Assembly (NCBI GenBank): GCA_002391235.1
Contig: DGRX01000009.1
Span: 1-49,682 of the forward strand
Direction: 5' to 3'
DNA length: 49,682 nucleotides
From: Treponema sp. UBA4377
GTDB taxonomy: Bacteria > Spirochaetota > Spirochaetia > Treponematales > Treponemataceae
How positions within the stretch are numbered: position 1 is the first letter of the stretch; the number at the start of each line of letters is the position of its first letter. The translations under genes were made by a program, and so were the position numbers. The notes beneath the pieces were generated by a model. It was not told the origin of the DNA. It was given only the letters and a program-made list of their open reading frames with translations, and did no database searches. This document shows, piece after piece, positions 1 through 8,384 of this stretch.

Positions 1-577
1 TGTCCAAGTCAACCCATTTTAAGTAAACGCAAGGCTTTCCTTTAAGCTTTTCAAAGTCGTTTGTTTTTATTCTTTCTTTTGTAAGATAGTAAAAGATTCC
101 GTTCCAAAAATCCCTTGCGTCTTCTTCTGTTTCAAATTCAACAATGTCGCAAAGCATTAAAAGCTTGTCGTTTATTTCAGAAAGCTTTTCAAACTTGATT
201 TGCTGGATTATGTTTTTCAAGAGTTCCTTGTCTTGCAAAATAAAATCGTCGAGAAAGTCCAAAACGTTGGGCTTGAATTCCAATTCGTCAACGCCGCACC
301 AACCGCTCGCCAAGCCTTTTTGGGCGCGAACGTGGAAGCGCTCCCGCTCTTTGTTCCAGTCCAAAAGCTTGATGGGACTTCCGGTTGAAAGCAAGACCAA
401 GGAATAGCCGTTGTTGTCTTCCGGCTCGACGGTTTTTAAAAGTCCGCTAGTTCCGCTAAAAACGCAATCCTTGTAGTCAAAAATGGAGCGCGGCTTTTTT
501 GAGCAGCCGGCAAGCGTGGAGGAGAGAAGCGCCGAGGAGATAAGCGCGACAAAAAATATAATGGCTGGTTTTTTCAT
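1..577 (-). CDS. Lipoprotein with SH3-like region, C-terminus beyond window
   Basis: Open reading frame running leftwards from an ATG at 577 to the window edge with no stop, so at least 192 residues and incomplete at the C-terminus. The N-terminus is a lipoprotein signal: MKK, a hydrophobic stretch, then the lipobox LAGC with Cys at about residue 25, so the protein should be lipid-anchored in the envelope. Around residues 45-100 a segment ending SGWCGVDELEF resembles a bacterial SH3-like fold (GW..x.EL pattern); this is a weak resemblance. The start lies 11 nt after the stop of the upstream LRR gene, so the two are probably co-transcribed; no strong ribosome binding site is visible. Function unknown. 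The membrane anchor is clear; the SH3 suggestion is inference. Confidence 0.75.
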   Translation of the reverse strand, partial: MKKPAIIFFVALISSALLSSTLAGCSKKPRSIFDYKDCVFSGTSGLLKTVEPEDNNGYSLVLLSTGSPIKLLDWNKERERFHVRAQKGLASGWCGVDELEFKPNVLDFLDDFILQDKELLKNIIQQIKFEKLSEINDKLLMLCDIVEFETEEDARDFWNGIFYYLTKERIKTNDFEKLKGKPCVYLKWVDLD

Positions 578-588
578 TCGTCTTGTCA

Positions 589-1554
589 TTACAACATTGG
601 CATCCCGTCAAAGTAAAGCCGAGCCGAGCCGTCCAATGGAATCTTCGTTCCGTCCGCCAGTTCCAGCTCGCACACAAGCTTGACCCAGTAGTCGCCGCGC
701 TCTTTGTAAATCGCGCGGAACAAGTCTGACTCCGCGATTCCTATTTGAAAGGCGGGGAAGTCTTTTACCTCAAATTCACTTTTGCCCTTTTTTAGCTTTG
801 CCGCAATGTAGCCTTGGGCGGAAGAGCCGTTGTGCGCGTCGTAAAAATAAAGCTTTGCCTTCTGGCTTTTTTCGGGAGGGGTTCCAAGGCGGATTTTCAT
901 GTTCAGCTTTCCGCCGATTAAATAATAGACCTTGTGGTCAAATTCAATTTTGTTTGGATTGTTTGCAGGCTCTGTCTCTTTTTCCTCCCAAGCGCCGCTC
1001 TGGATTATTGCCGCGCCGTTCCATGCAGACCAAGCCATAGACCATTTTTTTTCATTGGGATTGTTGTTGGTTCTTATGAACTTTAAGGCGTTGCAGTCGC
1101 CAAAGGCGCAGGCTCCCACATATTTTACGTAAGAAGGAATGTCAACGGACTTTAAGCCGCTTTCAAAAAACGCGTGGCAGGCGATTTTTTCAAGGCCGGC
1201 AGGCAGCGCTATTTCTTCCAAATCGACGCAGTCAAAGTTGACGACGGTTTTTGTCCGCGCGGGCAAAACGCAGGAGCGGACGTTCCTGATGTGGAAAAAA
1301 TCAATCTTGGCCTCGTCTTTTCCAAAGTCGCAGACGGACAAGTCAAGCGCGACTTTGCCTTTTAGCTTGTTGCAGGCGGACACAAGTTTTCTTTGCGTCT
1401 CCTCGTCAAGGGAATCCACGATTTTCACGCTTTCGCCGGAATCAATTTCTACCGAGGAAAATTCCTCCACGGTATAAAAATCTTTCGCGCCGAGCGAGGC
1501 CAGCGCCATGGCCGTCATAAGGCAGACTGCGAGGCTTTGTTTTGCTTTTGTCAT
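589..1554 (-). CDS. Secreted BspA-like leucine-rich repeat protein
   Basis: About 321 residues. I chose the ATG at 1554 over the ATG at 1572 because AAAGGAG sits 7 nt before 1554, inside the longer frame. An N-terminal signal peptide (MTKAKQSLAVCLMTAMALA) is followed by a region with the spacing of BspA/LRR_5 repeats. There are phrases such as LEEIALPAGLEKIACHAF and LKSVDIPSYVKYVGACAFGDC, about 23 residues apart, at roughly residues 105-160. BspA-type proteins are surface or secreted and often bind host or bacterial ligands (family knowledge). The C-terminal half has no recognised fold and ends in a beta-rich stretch. It is the third gene of a minus-strand envelope operon. Identity as an LRR protein is fairly sure; the ligand is unknown. 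Confidence 0.75.
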   Translation of the reverse strand: MTKAKQSLAVCLMTAMALASLGAKDFYTVEEFSSVEIDSGESVKIVDSLDEETQRKLVSACNKLKGKVALDLSVCDFGKDEAKIDFFHIRNVRSCVLPARTKTVVNFDCVDLEEIALPAGLEKIACHAFFESGLKSVDIPSYVKYVGACAFGDCNALKFIRTNNNPNEKKWSMAWSAWNGAAIIQSGAWEEKETEPANNPNKIEFDHKVYYLIGGKLNMKIRLGTPPEKSQKAKLYFYDAHNGSSAQGYIAAKLKKGKSEFEVKDFPAFQIGIAESDLFRAIYKERGDYWVKLVCELELADGTKIPLDGSARLYFDGMPML

Positions 1555-1609
1555 AAAATCTCCTTTTTTCATTTGTTTCCTCTATTGTTTTAAGCGCGCT
1601 GAACTTCTT

Positions 1610-2503
1610 CTACAGTTTGTCGGAAAGCATCGCAAAAACTTCTTTTGCCGTGGCCGCGACGTCGGTTGTCATGACACAATGAAAGGCGATGGCGGCCAAG
1701 CAAAAAAGAGTCGCCAAAAAGACCGCAAGGCTCCCCCGATGCTTTATGTCCAAAAGCCAGGAATTTTCAGGCGCGGTAAAATCGTAAACCACTTTGACCG
1801 GGTTTTCCAAGTCGCGGCCCCGCTTTTTCCAAAGGCCGTGAGTCTCGCCGTCCATTCCTTTGTAAGTCATGCACAGCGCGTTGAACTCGTATTCGTAACT
1901 GTGGCTTTTAAAGCAAGTCAAAAAAAAGAATTTTTGAGTTGTGATTTCATGCCTTGTGATTGTTCCCTCAGTCTGCCTTGTCGCCGTGTCGTTTCTCAAA
2001 ACTTTTTTCCGGTTTTCCTTTAGCGCGATAAAAACCGCAAGGGCCGCCATCAGCGCGAAGTGAAACAAAATTTTCCCGGGATTTTCGCTTCCGCCAAGCT
2101 GAACAAGCGCGACCAAAACAAAGGCCGCCAATCCCAAAGCGGCTCCGACAAAATACCCTTTGCGTTTTGCCGCTCCGTTTTTTTTGTCCTTTCTGGTAAT
2201 AAAATAAACTGCGGCTGCCTGCGCCGCCAAAGCGACAAGCAGCGCTGCGGGAAAGAAAATGAAGCGTCCCAAGCCGAACATGACGAGGGCGCCGGCGACA
2301 ATCCAAACAAACTTTAGAAAGTGGCTTCCTTGAGTTTTGGAATTTTCCCCCGCAAAATGGGAGACGCTTTCCTTAAGGCGCGAAAAAATTTCCTTGCTGT
2401 TTTTAAAAACGCCCTTTAAAGAAAAAACAACGACAATGATCGCGACAATTATAAGACAAAGACACAATATCAAGGGCAAAAGCGCAATAAAATCCGACAC
2501 CAT
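1610..2503 (-). CDS. DUF3592-like membrane protein
   Basis: 297 residues from the ATG at 2503. That start has AGAGGAG 6 nt upstream and lies 14 nt past the preceding stop; a longer frame from 2527 would overlap the upstream gene without need. It has about five hydrophobic segments: residues 6-30, 65-80, 85-100, 115-135 and one near the C-terminus (about 260-280). Between them is a soluble beta-rich domain with SYEYEFNALCMTYKGM and VKVVYDFTAPENSWLLD. The pattern of an extracytoplasmic sheet followed by V.V.YdP..P..s.L and a final helix resembles DUF3592 proteins. The role of that family is not established. Part of the four-gene envelope operon. Confidence 0.7.
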   Translation of the reverse strand: MVSDFIALLPLILCLCLIIVAIIVVVFSLKGVFKNSKEIFSRLKESVSHFAGENSKTQGSHFLKFVWIVAGALVMFGLGRFIFFPAALLVALAAQAAAVYFITRKDKKNGAAKRKGYFVGAALGLAAFVLVALVQLGGSENPGKILFHFALMAALAVFIALKENRKKVLRNDTATRQTEGTITRHEITTQKFFFLTCFKSHSYEYEFNALCMTYKGMDGETHGLWKKRGRDLENPVKVVYDFTAPENSWLLDIKHRGSLAVFLATLFCLAAIAFHCVMTTDVAATAKEVFAMLSDKL

Positions 2504-2517
2504 TTTAACTCCTCTTT

Positions 2518-3339
2518 TTACCACCAAAAAAAAGTTTCCAGAACGCCAACCGCAAGGCAGGCTATGTTTATTTTTAGTCCGGCGCCGTTCCGCTTTAGCG
2601 GCTTGTTTTTAGAAAGCGTGGCTTTGACGATTCCAACTATTGCGGGAATGAGGACCGGCAAGAAGAAAAGGATTTTTGCCGCTACAAGAATAAAGAAGAG
2701 AAAAGCCAAGCCTATCGCTTGCATTCCCGTGGCGTTGTTGTTTTCGTTCCAAACGCTGACGGCGCAATAATTCAGCGCCGTCTGAAAAACAAGAAGAACC
2801 ATGCAGGCTACAGCGATTTTAAATGACGGAGAAGTTTTTTGTTTGCCGCTTGTGTCCTGAAGTTCGTTTTCCAAAGAGGCGGCCTCTTTTGGCGGATTGG
2901 ATAGTTTTGAAATGTCCGCAAGCAAAAATCCAAAGGCCGTCCAATAAAGCGCGTCTATGGCCAAATCCACGGCCAAGTGGAACTGTTCGTATCGAATAAT
3001 GTAAACGACGCAGAACCACCAATTTTTTGAAAATAACAAAAAGCCTATGTATCGCGGAAGGTTAAATTTAAAAGTCACAAGCCCAAGAATCACGTCAATC
3101 GCTAAGTAGGAGACAAGGCATTTTTGTATTATGGAAAGTTTTTTCTTGTCCTCAATCTTTTGGACTTTTCTTGAAATTGCGATAAGGACGAACAGCGGAA
3201 TAAAATGAAGCAGGCTGAACAGCGCGACAGAAAGATTGTTCTCTCTGATTTTAAAATATCGGATAAAATTAAACAGGGAAAAGGCAAGTTCAATTAGGAG
3301 AACCAAGGAAAACAAAATCGCATGTTTTTTTTCTTTCAT
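2518..3339 (-). CDS. Polytopic membrane protein of unknown family
   Basis: 273 residues, strongly hydrophobic, with about seven predicted membrane helices and a short soluble loop (KLSNPPKEAASLENELQDTS) near residues 160-185. I do not recognise a family. It is the promoter-proximal gene of the minus-strand operon continuing to the lipoprotein at the window edge; the next gene starts 14 nt after its stop. There is no Shine-Dalgarno sequence before the ATG, and the predicted promoter places the transcript start about 4 nt upstream of it (see the promoter entry). The last residues before the stop are FFWW. Confidence 0.7.
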   Translation of the reverse strand: MKEKKHAILFSLVLLIELAFSLFNFIRYFKIRENNLSVALFSLLHFIPLFVLIAISRKVQKIEDKKKLSIIQKCLVSYLAIDVILGLVTFKFNLPRYIGFLLFSKNWWFCVVYIIRYEQFHLAVDLAIDALYWTAFGFLLADISKLSNPPKEAASLENELQDTSGKQKTSPSFKIAVACMVLLVFQTALNYCAVSVWNENNNATGMQAIGLAFLFFILVAAKILFFLPVLIPAIVGIVKATLSKNKPLKRNGAGLKINIACLAVGVLETFFWW

Positions 3340-3349
3340 CTATGTATAT

Positions 3350-3379
3350 AGAATAATCTTATTGCGAAAAGAAAGTCAA
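3350..3379 (-). promoter_or_regulatory. Promoter of the minus-strand envelope operon
   Basis: Reading the minus strand, TTGACT (3379-3374) is separated by 18 bp from TATTCT (3355-3350). The expected start site is near 3343, only 4 nt before the ATG at 3339. The -35 box lies inside the 19-bp repeat at 3362-3380. Spacing and sequence match a sigma-70 promoter moderately well. Confidence 0.5.
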
Positions 3380-3380
3380 T
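3362..3380. repeat. 19-bp repeat, copy 1
   Basis: TTGCGAAAAGAAAGTCAAT is identical to 4250-4268. It lies in the divergent region between the minus operon (3339) and the plus gene (3428), followed after 12 bp by the -35 box of the plus promoter. Copy 2 has the same relation to the gpmI promoter. Confidence 0.8.
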
Positions 3381-3421
3381 ACGCAAAGCCTATTGCGTTT
3401 GTCTCAAAAAAGCGTTACTAT
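3381..3421 (+). promoter_or_regulatory. Promoter with operator-like inverted repeat; leaderless start
   Basis: TTGCGT (3393-3398), a 17-bp spacer, then TACTAT (3416-3421). The expected start site, 7 nt downstream, is 3428, the A of the ATG of the next gene. ACGCAA (3381-3386) and TTGCGT (3393-3398) form a perfect inverted repeat with a 6-bp gap whose right half is the -35 box, so a repressor or activator site is possible. Confidence 0.6.
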
Positions 3422-3427
3422 TGTCTT

Positions 3428-4165
3428 ATGGAAGACGTTCAAAACAAAAATTGCGGCGCGAAAACTAATCATGTCCGCTTGTCATTCAGAATCCTTTGGT
3501 TTTTGGCGGCGCTTGTGTCGACTGTTTGTACTTTCACCGATCATTTAAAAGAGCTTGGAGGCGACGGTCGGCCCGTGGCGCTTTTTTTTACGTCTTGGTC
3601 TGTCTGGATTTCTTGCGCGGCCGCGGCTCTAAGCCTTGCCTTTGAGATTTTTAAAAAGGCGAAGGGAGTTCAAAATCCACAGGCTTCGGACCAGGGAGTT
3701 CTTCACTCTTTGCTAAATTTTTGCGCCGCAATGATGATGATAGCTACATTTCTCATCGCCGCCTTCGTTCTTCCTGAAAAAATTTGGATGGCCGCCTATT
3801 GGAAATTTGGGTCGGCGTTCAAGCATTTTGTCCTTCCAATTTTTACGATTGGGGACGAAATTCTATTTCCTGGAAAGCGTAAAATATTTTTTCCGTTTTT
3901 GGGAATGGTCATTCCCATCTCATGGTGCTTTGTCATCATTCCCCGCGCCGTGTCCGCGCGCGCTTCCTTTGGCGGCTCCATTCCGCAAGACCTTTGGAGC
4001 CAGTATTATCCTTACGGCTTTACCAACCTTGACAACGGTCACAGCCTAAAAGGCCTTTGCCTCTTGTTTTCGGCAATAGGAATAGGCCTTATCCTTTTTG
4101 GCTTTCTTTTCCTTTTGCTTGAAAAATTGAAGTCCGGCAAAAAGAGCGCGACTGCGGCCGCTTGA
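3428..4165 (+). CDS. Pr6Pr/FAR-17a-like integral membrane protein
   Basis: 245 residues from the ATG at 3428. The frame stays open upstream to 3236, but that part runs back over the divergent promoter region. About six membrane helices. Three features recall the Pr6Pr/FAR-17a (AIG1-like) membrane family: FFTSWSVWISCAAA in helix 2, HFVLPIFTIGDEILF near residues 135-150 (family pattern H..hP.l...D.l.F), and YPYGFTNLDNGHSLKG near 195-210 (family YPY.F.d). Some eukaryotic relatives hydrolyse fatty-acid esters of hydroxy fatty acids; the bacterial role is unknown. There is no Shine-Dalgarno sequence, and the predicted transcript starts at the ATG itself. Single-gene unit before gpmI. Confidence 0.65.
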   Translation: MEDVQNKNCGAKTNHVRLSFRILWFLAALVSTVCTFTDHLKELGGDGRPVALFFTSWSVWISCAAAALSLAFEIFKKAKGVQNPQASDQGVLHSLLNFCAAMMMIATFLIAAFVLPEKIWMAAYWKFGSAFKHFVLPIFTIGDEILFPGKRKIFFPFLGMVIPISWCFVIIPRAVSARASFGGSIPQDLWSQYYPYGFTNLDNGHSLKGLCLLFSAIGIGLILFGFLFLLLEKLKSGKKSATAAA

Positions 4166-4249
4166 ATAAACTGCCACTAGCAAAAGAGCGGCGGGAAAAC
4201 TGAATGAAGACCTAAAATGTTTGTCGCCGCATAAGTCGCAACGTTTCGC

Positions 4250-4268
4250 TTGCGAAAAGAAAGTCAAT
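4250..4268. repeat. 19-bp repeat, copy 2
   Basis: Identical to 3362-3380. It overlaps a small palindrome (TTTCGC-TT-GCGAAA, 4244-4257) and precedes the inverted repeat and -35 box of the gpmI promoter. On the minus strand it carries TTGACT but no usable -10 follows, so it is probably kept for the plus-strand promoter or is a duplication relic. Confidence 0.8.
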
Positions 4269-4316
4269 GCAAGAAAAACGCGCGTTCTTGCGCAATCTTC
4301 GTTTAATCGTTACAAT
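4269..4316 (+). promoter_or_regulatory. gpmI promoter with operator-like inverted repeat
   Basis: TTGCGC (4288-4293), a 17-bp spacer and TACAAT (4311-4316). The expected start is near 4323, giving a 32-nt leader with TAGGAG before the ATG. GCAAGAA (4269-4275) and TTCTTGC (4285-4291) form a perfect inverted repeat with a 9-bp gap, the right half overlapping the -35 box, as in the promoter at 3381-3421. Confidence 0.6.
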
Positions 4317-4354
4317 AGACTAACTTCACTCAATAGACCTATAGGAGATATAAT

Positions 4355-6013
4355 ATGTCAGACACAATGCATCCTTTGCAGAAAAACCCCAATTGGAAGG
4401 GCCGCCGCGGTCCTGTTGTTCTTGTCATTATGGACGGCGTGGGCTACGGAAAATACGAAGAGGGCGACGCGGTAAAAGCGTCAAAAATGAAGTACCTTGA
4501 CTGGTTCAAGGCCAACTGCCCCAACACAAAGCTTAAGGCCCACGGAACCGCCGTAGGCCTTCCGACTGACGACGACATGGGAAACAGCGAGGTAGGCCAC
4601 AACGCCATGGGCTGCGGCCGCGTCTTTGCCCAGGGAGCCAAATTGGTCGGCGAGTCAATCGCGTCCGGCTCAATGTACCAGGGCGACACTTGGAAAAAAT
4701 TGGTCAAGAACGTCAACGACAAAAATTCAACCTTCCACTTTATCGGCCTTGTTTCTGATGGAAACGTCCACTCGCACATCGACCACCTTAAGGCCATGGT
4801 CGCCGAGGCGGTGAAGGAAGGCGTTAAAAAGATCCGCGTCCACGCGCTTCTTGATGGCCGCGACGTTCCGCCCACAAGCGCCTTGGACTACTTTGGACCC
4901 TTGCAGGAATTTTTGGCCGGCCTTGGAGCGGACTGCCAAATCGCTTCCGGCGGCGGCCGCATGTACATGACAATGGACCGCTACAACGCCGACTGGAGCA
5001 TGGTCGAGCGCGGCTGGAAGGCCCACGTTTTGGGCGAAGGCCGCCAGTTTGCCAGCGCGGTCGAAGCGATCGAAACTTACCGCAAGGAAGTTCCCGGCGT
5101 CCTTGACCAGGATATGCACGAGTTTGTAATCGCGAAAGACGGAAAGCCCGTCGGAACAATCGAGGACGGAGACAGTGTCGTTTACTTTAACTTCCGCGGC
5201 GACCGCGCCTTGGAAATCACCGCCGCCTTTGAGGAAAAGGACTTCCCGCACTTTGACAGAAAGCGCGTTCCCGCAGTTGAGTACGCTGGAATGATGGAAT
5301 ACGACGGCGACAACCACAAGCCCGCGCAGTACTTGGTCAACCCGCCCAGCATCGACCGAACGATGGGAGAGTACCTTACAAAGAGCGGCGTTCATCTTAT
5401 GGCGATTAGCGAAACCCAAAAGTACGGACACGTCACATACTTCTTTAACGGAAACCGCCCCGGCGAATTTGACAAGAGCCTTGAAACTTACGTCGAAGTT
5501 CCGTCGGACGTAGTTCCCTTTGAGCAGCGACCTTGGATGAAGTGCGCCGAAATCACAGACAAAGTCATCGAAGCGATTAAGAGCGGAAAATACGACCACA
5601 TCAGATTGAACTATCCCAACGGCGACATGGTTGGCCACACAGGAGTCTTCAACGCCGTCGTTTGCTCTATGGAAGGAATGGACTTGCAGCTTGGCCGCCT
5701 TAAGGCCGCCATCGAGGAAGCGGGCGGAATTCTTTGCATAACCGCCGACCACGGAAACAGTGACGACATGTACGAGCACAAAAAGGACGGAAGCGTTTCA
5801 AAGGATGCAAACGGCGAGCCCAAGCCAAAGACAAGCCACAGCTTGAACCCAGTTCCTGGAATCATCTACGACCCCGAATACAAGGGCGAATACGACAACA
5901 CAAAGCTCAACGAAGGCTTGGGAATTTCTTCTTGGCCTGCCACAATCATGAACCTTATGGGCTTTGTTCCGCCGACTGACTACGACAAGAGCATTGTCAA
6001 CATGAAAGCGTAA
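4355..6013 (+). CDS. gpmI: 2,3-bisphosphoglycerate-independent phosphoglycerate mutase
   Basis: 552 residues. Cytoplasmic glycolytic/gluconeogenic enzyme interconverting 3- and 2-phosphoglycerate with two metal ions and a phosphoserine intermediate. Visible family features: VVLVIMDGVGYG near residue 25 (metal-binding Asp), GNSEVGHNAMGCGR around residue 75 carrying the nucleophilic Ser, HALLDGRDVPPTSA, and the C-terminal metal site ITADHGNSDDMY. It is about 40 residues longer than the usual 510, mostly in surface loops. The start has TAGGAG 8 nt upstream. mnmG follows within about 25 nt, so the two are probably one transcript. Confident call. Confidence 0.95.
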   Translation: MSDTMHPLQKNPNWKGRRGPVVLVIMDGVGYGKYEEGDAVKASKMKYLDWFKANCPNTKLKAHGTAVGLPTDDDMGNSEVGHNAMGCGRVFAQGAKLVGESIASGSMYQGDTWKKLVKNVNDKNSTFHFIGLVSDGNVHSHIDHLKAMVAEAVKEGVKKIRVHALLDGRDVPPTSALDYFGPLQEFLAGLGADCQIASGGGRMYMTMDRYNADWSMVERGWKAHVLGEGRQFASAVEAIETYRKEVPGVLDQDMHEFVIAKDGKPVGTIEDGDSVVYFNFRGDRALEITAAFEEKDFPHFDRKRVPAVEYAGMMEYDGDNHKPAQYLVNPPSIDRTMGEYLTKSGVHLMAISETQKYGHVTYFFNGNRPGEFDKSLETYVEVPSDVVPFEQRPWMKCAEITDKVIEAIKSGKYDHIRLNYPNGDMVGHTGVFNAVVCSMEGMDLQLGRLKAAIEEAGGILCITADHGNSDDMYEHKKDGSVSKDANGEPKPKTSHSLNPVPGIIYDPEYKGEYDNTKLNEGLGISSWPATIMNLMGFVPPTDYDKSIVNMKA

Positions 6014-6038
6014 TTTGGCGGAACGGAACGCTAAAAAA

Positions 6039-8249
6039 ATGCCGGGCTTTTACGACTCTTACGATGTCGCCGTTGTCGGAGCGGGGCACGCCGGAATTGA
6101 GGCTGCCCTTGCCTCCGCGCGGATGGGACTAAAGACACTTGTAATCACTCAAAGCGTTGATGCGATTGGAAGAATGTCGTGTAATCCCAGCATTGGCGGA
6201 ATAGCCAAAGGCAACATCGTTTGCGAGATTGACGCGCTGGGCGGCCAAATGGCAAAGCTGATTGACCGCTCGATGATTCAGTTCCGCTTGTTGAACAAAA
6301 GCCGCGGCCCCGCCGTGCAGGCGCCCAGAAGCCAAGCCGACAAGATTTTGTACTCCCAGCTTGCGCGTCAAGTCTTGGAATCAACTCCAAACCTTTCCAC
6401 CTTGATGGACACTGTCGTTGACATAATCGCGACGGAAAGCGACCAAAGCCTTCCGCCCAATTCCGATTCAAGCGCGGCGGCGGGAAGCATTCCGGGCGAT
6501 TCGCGGACGGAAGGAAGGGACGCTGGCGCCGGAACGAACGGCGCGGACAAAAAATCTGAAACTGACAAAAATGCGGCGGCCGGCTCGGAAGCCAGCGCCG
6601 GAACGAATGGCGGCGGCCAAAGCGGCTCGCAAGGCCAAAATCGCGCCCGCCCAATCAATTACGGCGCGGCAGACTCGGCGCGCGGCGGCATGCGGCAAAA
6701 AGTGACAGGCATTGTCACCGAGCGCGGCCGCGTCATCCCGGTCCGAGCCGTTGTCCTTACTACAGGAACTTTTTTGGGCGGCCGCATTTTCATCGGAGAA
6801 TACGACGCTCCCTGCGGCCGCTTGGGCGAGGCGGGCGCTTATGGCCTTACCGCAAGCCTCCGCCGCCTTGGCTTTACCACCGGCCGCCTTAAGACCGGAA
6901 CTCCTCCGCGCATTCTAAAAAGCTCGGTTGACTTTAGCGTTTTGGAAGAGCAGCCCGGCGACGACGAGGTAATCCCGTTCAGTTTTGACGACCCAAAAAT
7001 CGAGCGGCCGATGGTTCCTTGCCATGTCGTTTACACAAATCCTAAAACCCACGAGATAATCCGAGCCAACATCGGCCGCTCTCCCTTGTACAGCGGAAAG
7101 ATTCACGGCGTAGGCCCGCGATACTGTCCCAGCATAGAAGACAAAGTGATGCGCTTCGCCGACCGCGAGCGCCACCAAATATTCGTCGAGCCGGAGGGCT
7201 TGGGAACCGAAGAAATTTATTTGAACGGCCTTTCGTCTTCGCTCCCCGAATCCGTGCAAGACCAATTTTTGCGGACGATGACAGGCTTTGAAAAGGCCGT
7301 CGTAAGCCGGCCCGGCTACGCTGTCGAATACGACTACGTGGAGCCCACGCAATTGTTCCCAAGCCTGGAGACTAAAAGAGTCGCGGGCCTTTTTAACGCG
7401 GGCCAAATAAACGGAACATCAGGCTACGAGGAGGCGGCGGGGCAGGGCCTTGTCGCTGGAATCAACGCCGGTTATTACGCAAGAGCCCACAAGGAATTGT
7501 GCGGCCCGCTTGTTCCCGCCGACGACGAGATGGGCGGCCGGCCCGCTTCGCTGGAGCCAGGCTGCTTTTGCCCCCGCTTTGACTTTAGCCAAGCCGACGC
7601 GGACGCAATGGCCGACGCAAGCCAAAAAACGGCGGCGGTCCTAAACAAAAAGCTAAAAGAGGCTCAAGAGGCTGCGGGATTCGCGCGCTTTCATTCGATT
7701 CCGGAATACAAGCCCTTGATTCTTGGCCGCGACGAAGCCTACATCGGAGTCTTGATTGACGACCTTGTCACGCTTGGCACAAAAGAGCCTTACCGCATGT
7801 TCACCGCGCGCGCCGAGTACCGATTGAAGTTGCGCTACGACGACGCGGACCGCCGCCTTGCAAAGAAGGCTTTTGACGCTGGCCTAAAAAGCCAGGCGCA
7901 GTACGAGACGGTTCTAAAAAAATACGAGCAAGTGGCGGAGGCTTCCGCGCTTTTGGAAAAAAATCCCGAAGCGCAAAATCCTGGCTTTGAGAAAAACGTT
8001 TGGGCGCACGCCTTGGTTGACGTAAAATACAAGTATTACATAGAAAAGCAAGACCGCCGCGTTGAAAAAATGCATCGCTTGGAAAACCTTCACATCCCCG
8101 AAAACTTTGACTACGGCTCGATTCCCTCTTTAAGCGCGGAGTCTCGCGGAAAGCTGGAAAGCGTGCGTCCCTTGACGCTGGGCCAGGCCAGCCGCATCAG
8201 CGGAATCCGCAACAGTGACATAATGCTTTTGATGGTGTATTTAAAGTAG
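6039..8249 (+). CDS. mnmG: tRNA uridine-5-carboxymethylaminomethyl modification enzyme MnmG with low-complexity insertion
   Basis: FAD enzyme that works with MnmE to modify U34 of certain tRNAs. The N-terminus carries the dinucleotide motif VAVVGAGHAGIEAA, followed by SCNPSIGGIAKG and RSQADK; the centre has TTGTFLGGRIFIGE, RLKTGTPPRI and SGYEEAAGQG; the C-terminus has the TARAEYRLKLR-type helical domain. I chose ATG 6039 (736 residues); an in-frame TTG at 6015, 1 nt after the gpmI stop, is an alternative. The protein is over 100 residues longer than usual. DNA 6435-6695 encodes about 87 residues rich in Gly, Ala, Ser, Asn and Asp, inserted between DIIATES and the expected V.GIVT strand. Within it an 18-bp segment (6526-6543) recurs at 6595-6612 with one mismatch, 69 nt (23 codons) apart. 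Confidence 0.95.
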   Translation: MPGFYDSYDVAVVGAGHAGIEAALASARMGLKTLVITQSVDAIGRMSCNPSIGGIAKGNIVCEIDALGGQMAKLIDRSMIQFRLLNKSRGPAVQAPRSQADKILYSQLARQVLESTPNLSTLMDTVVDIIATESDQSLPPNSDSSAAAGSIPGDSRTEGRDAGAGTNGADKKSETDKNAAAGSEASAGTNGGGQSGSQGQNRARPINYGAADSARGGMRQKVTGIVTERGRVIPVRAVVLTTGTFLGGRIFIGEYDAPCGRLGEAGAYGLTASLRRLGFTTGRLKTGTPPRILKSSVDFSVLEEQPGDDEVIPFSFDDPKIERPMVPCHVVYTNPKTHEIIRANIGRSPLYSGKIHGVGPRYCPSIEDKVMRFADRERHQIFVEPEGLGTEEIYLNGLSSSLPESVQDQFLRTMTGFEKAVVSRPGYAVEYDYVEPTQLFPSLETKRVAGLFNAGQINGTSGYEEAAGQGLVAGINAGYYARAHKELCGPLVPADDEMGGRPASLEPGCFCPRFDFSQADADAMADASQKTAAVLNKKLKEAQEAAGFARFHSIPEYKPLILGRDEAYIGVLIDDLVTLGTKEPYRMFTARAEYRLKLRYDDADRRLAKKAFDAGLKSQAQYETVLKKYEQVAEASALLEKNPEAQNPGFEKNVWAHALVDVKYKYYIEKQDRRVEKMHRLENLHIPENFDYGSIPSLSAESRGKLESVRPLTLGQASRISGIRNSDIMLLMVYLK

Positions 8250-8313
8250 GAACGGTAGGTCGCTGCGCTCCCTTTTGCTATAGGAAGCGATTCAACTGCG
8301 CTCTCACGAGCGC
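8250..8313 (+). other. Post-mnmG spacer with hairpin
   Basis: Directly after the mnmG stop the sequence GGAACGGT recalls the start of the hairpin at 49633. It is followed by a GC-rich stretch and a perfect hairpin GCGCTC-tcac-GAGCGC (8298-8313). There is no T-run on the plus strand, so it is not a standard intrinsic terminator; it may slow RNA polymerase ahead of the convergent add gene. Confidence 0.35.
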
Positions 8314-8328
8314 GGGCAATCAAGGCGC

Positions 8329-8352
8329 AAAAAAATGCCGCCTTGCGGCGGC
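8329..8352 (-). terminator. Intrinsic terminator of add
   Basis: On the minus strand GCCGCC-GCAA-GGCGGC is followed by A and seven T. This six-base-pair all-GC stem with a GNRA-type loop lies 33 nt after the add stop. A second stem GGCTTG-ttcg-CAAGCC (8375-8360, minus) lies between the stop and the terminator. Confidence 0.85.
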
Positions 8353-8384
8353 CTTCTTAGGCTTGCGAACAAGCCCGGTTTTGT

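Noticed and set aside
4727..5779. 350-residue frame antisense to gpmI
   Set aside because: gpmI is unambiguous in the other strand; long antisense frames are expected from this genome's biased third codon positions, and the translation resembles no protein family.
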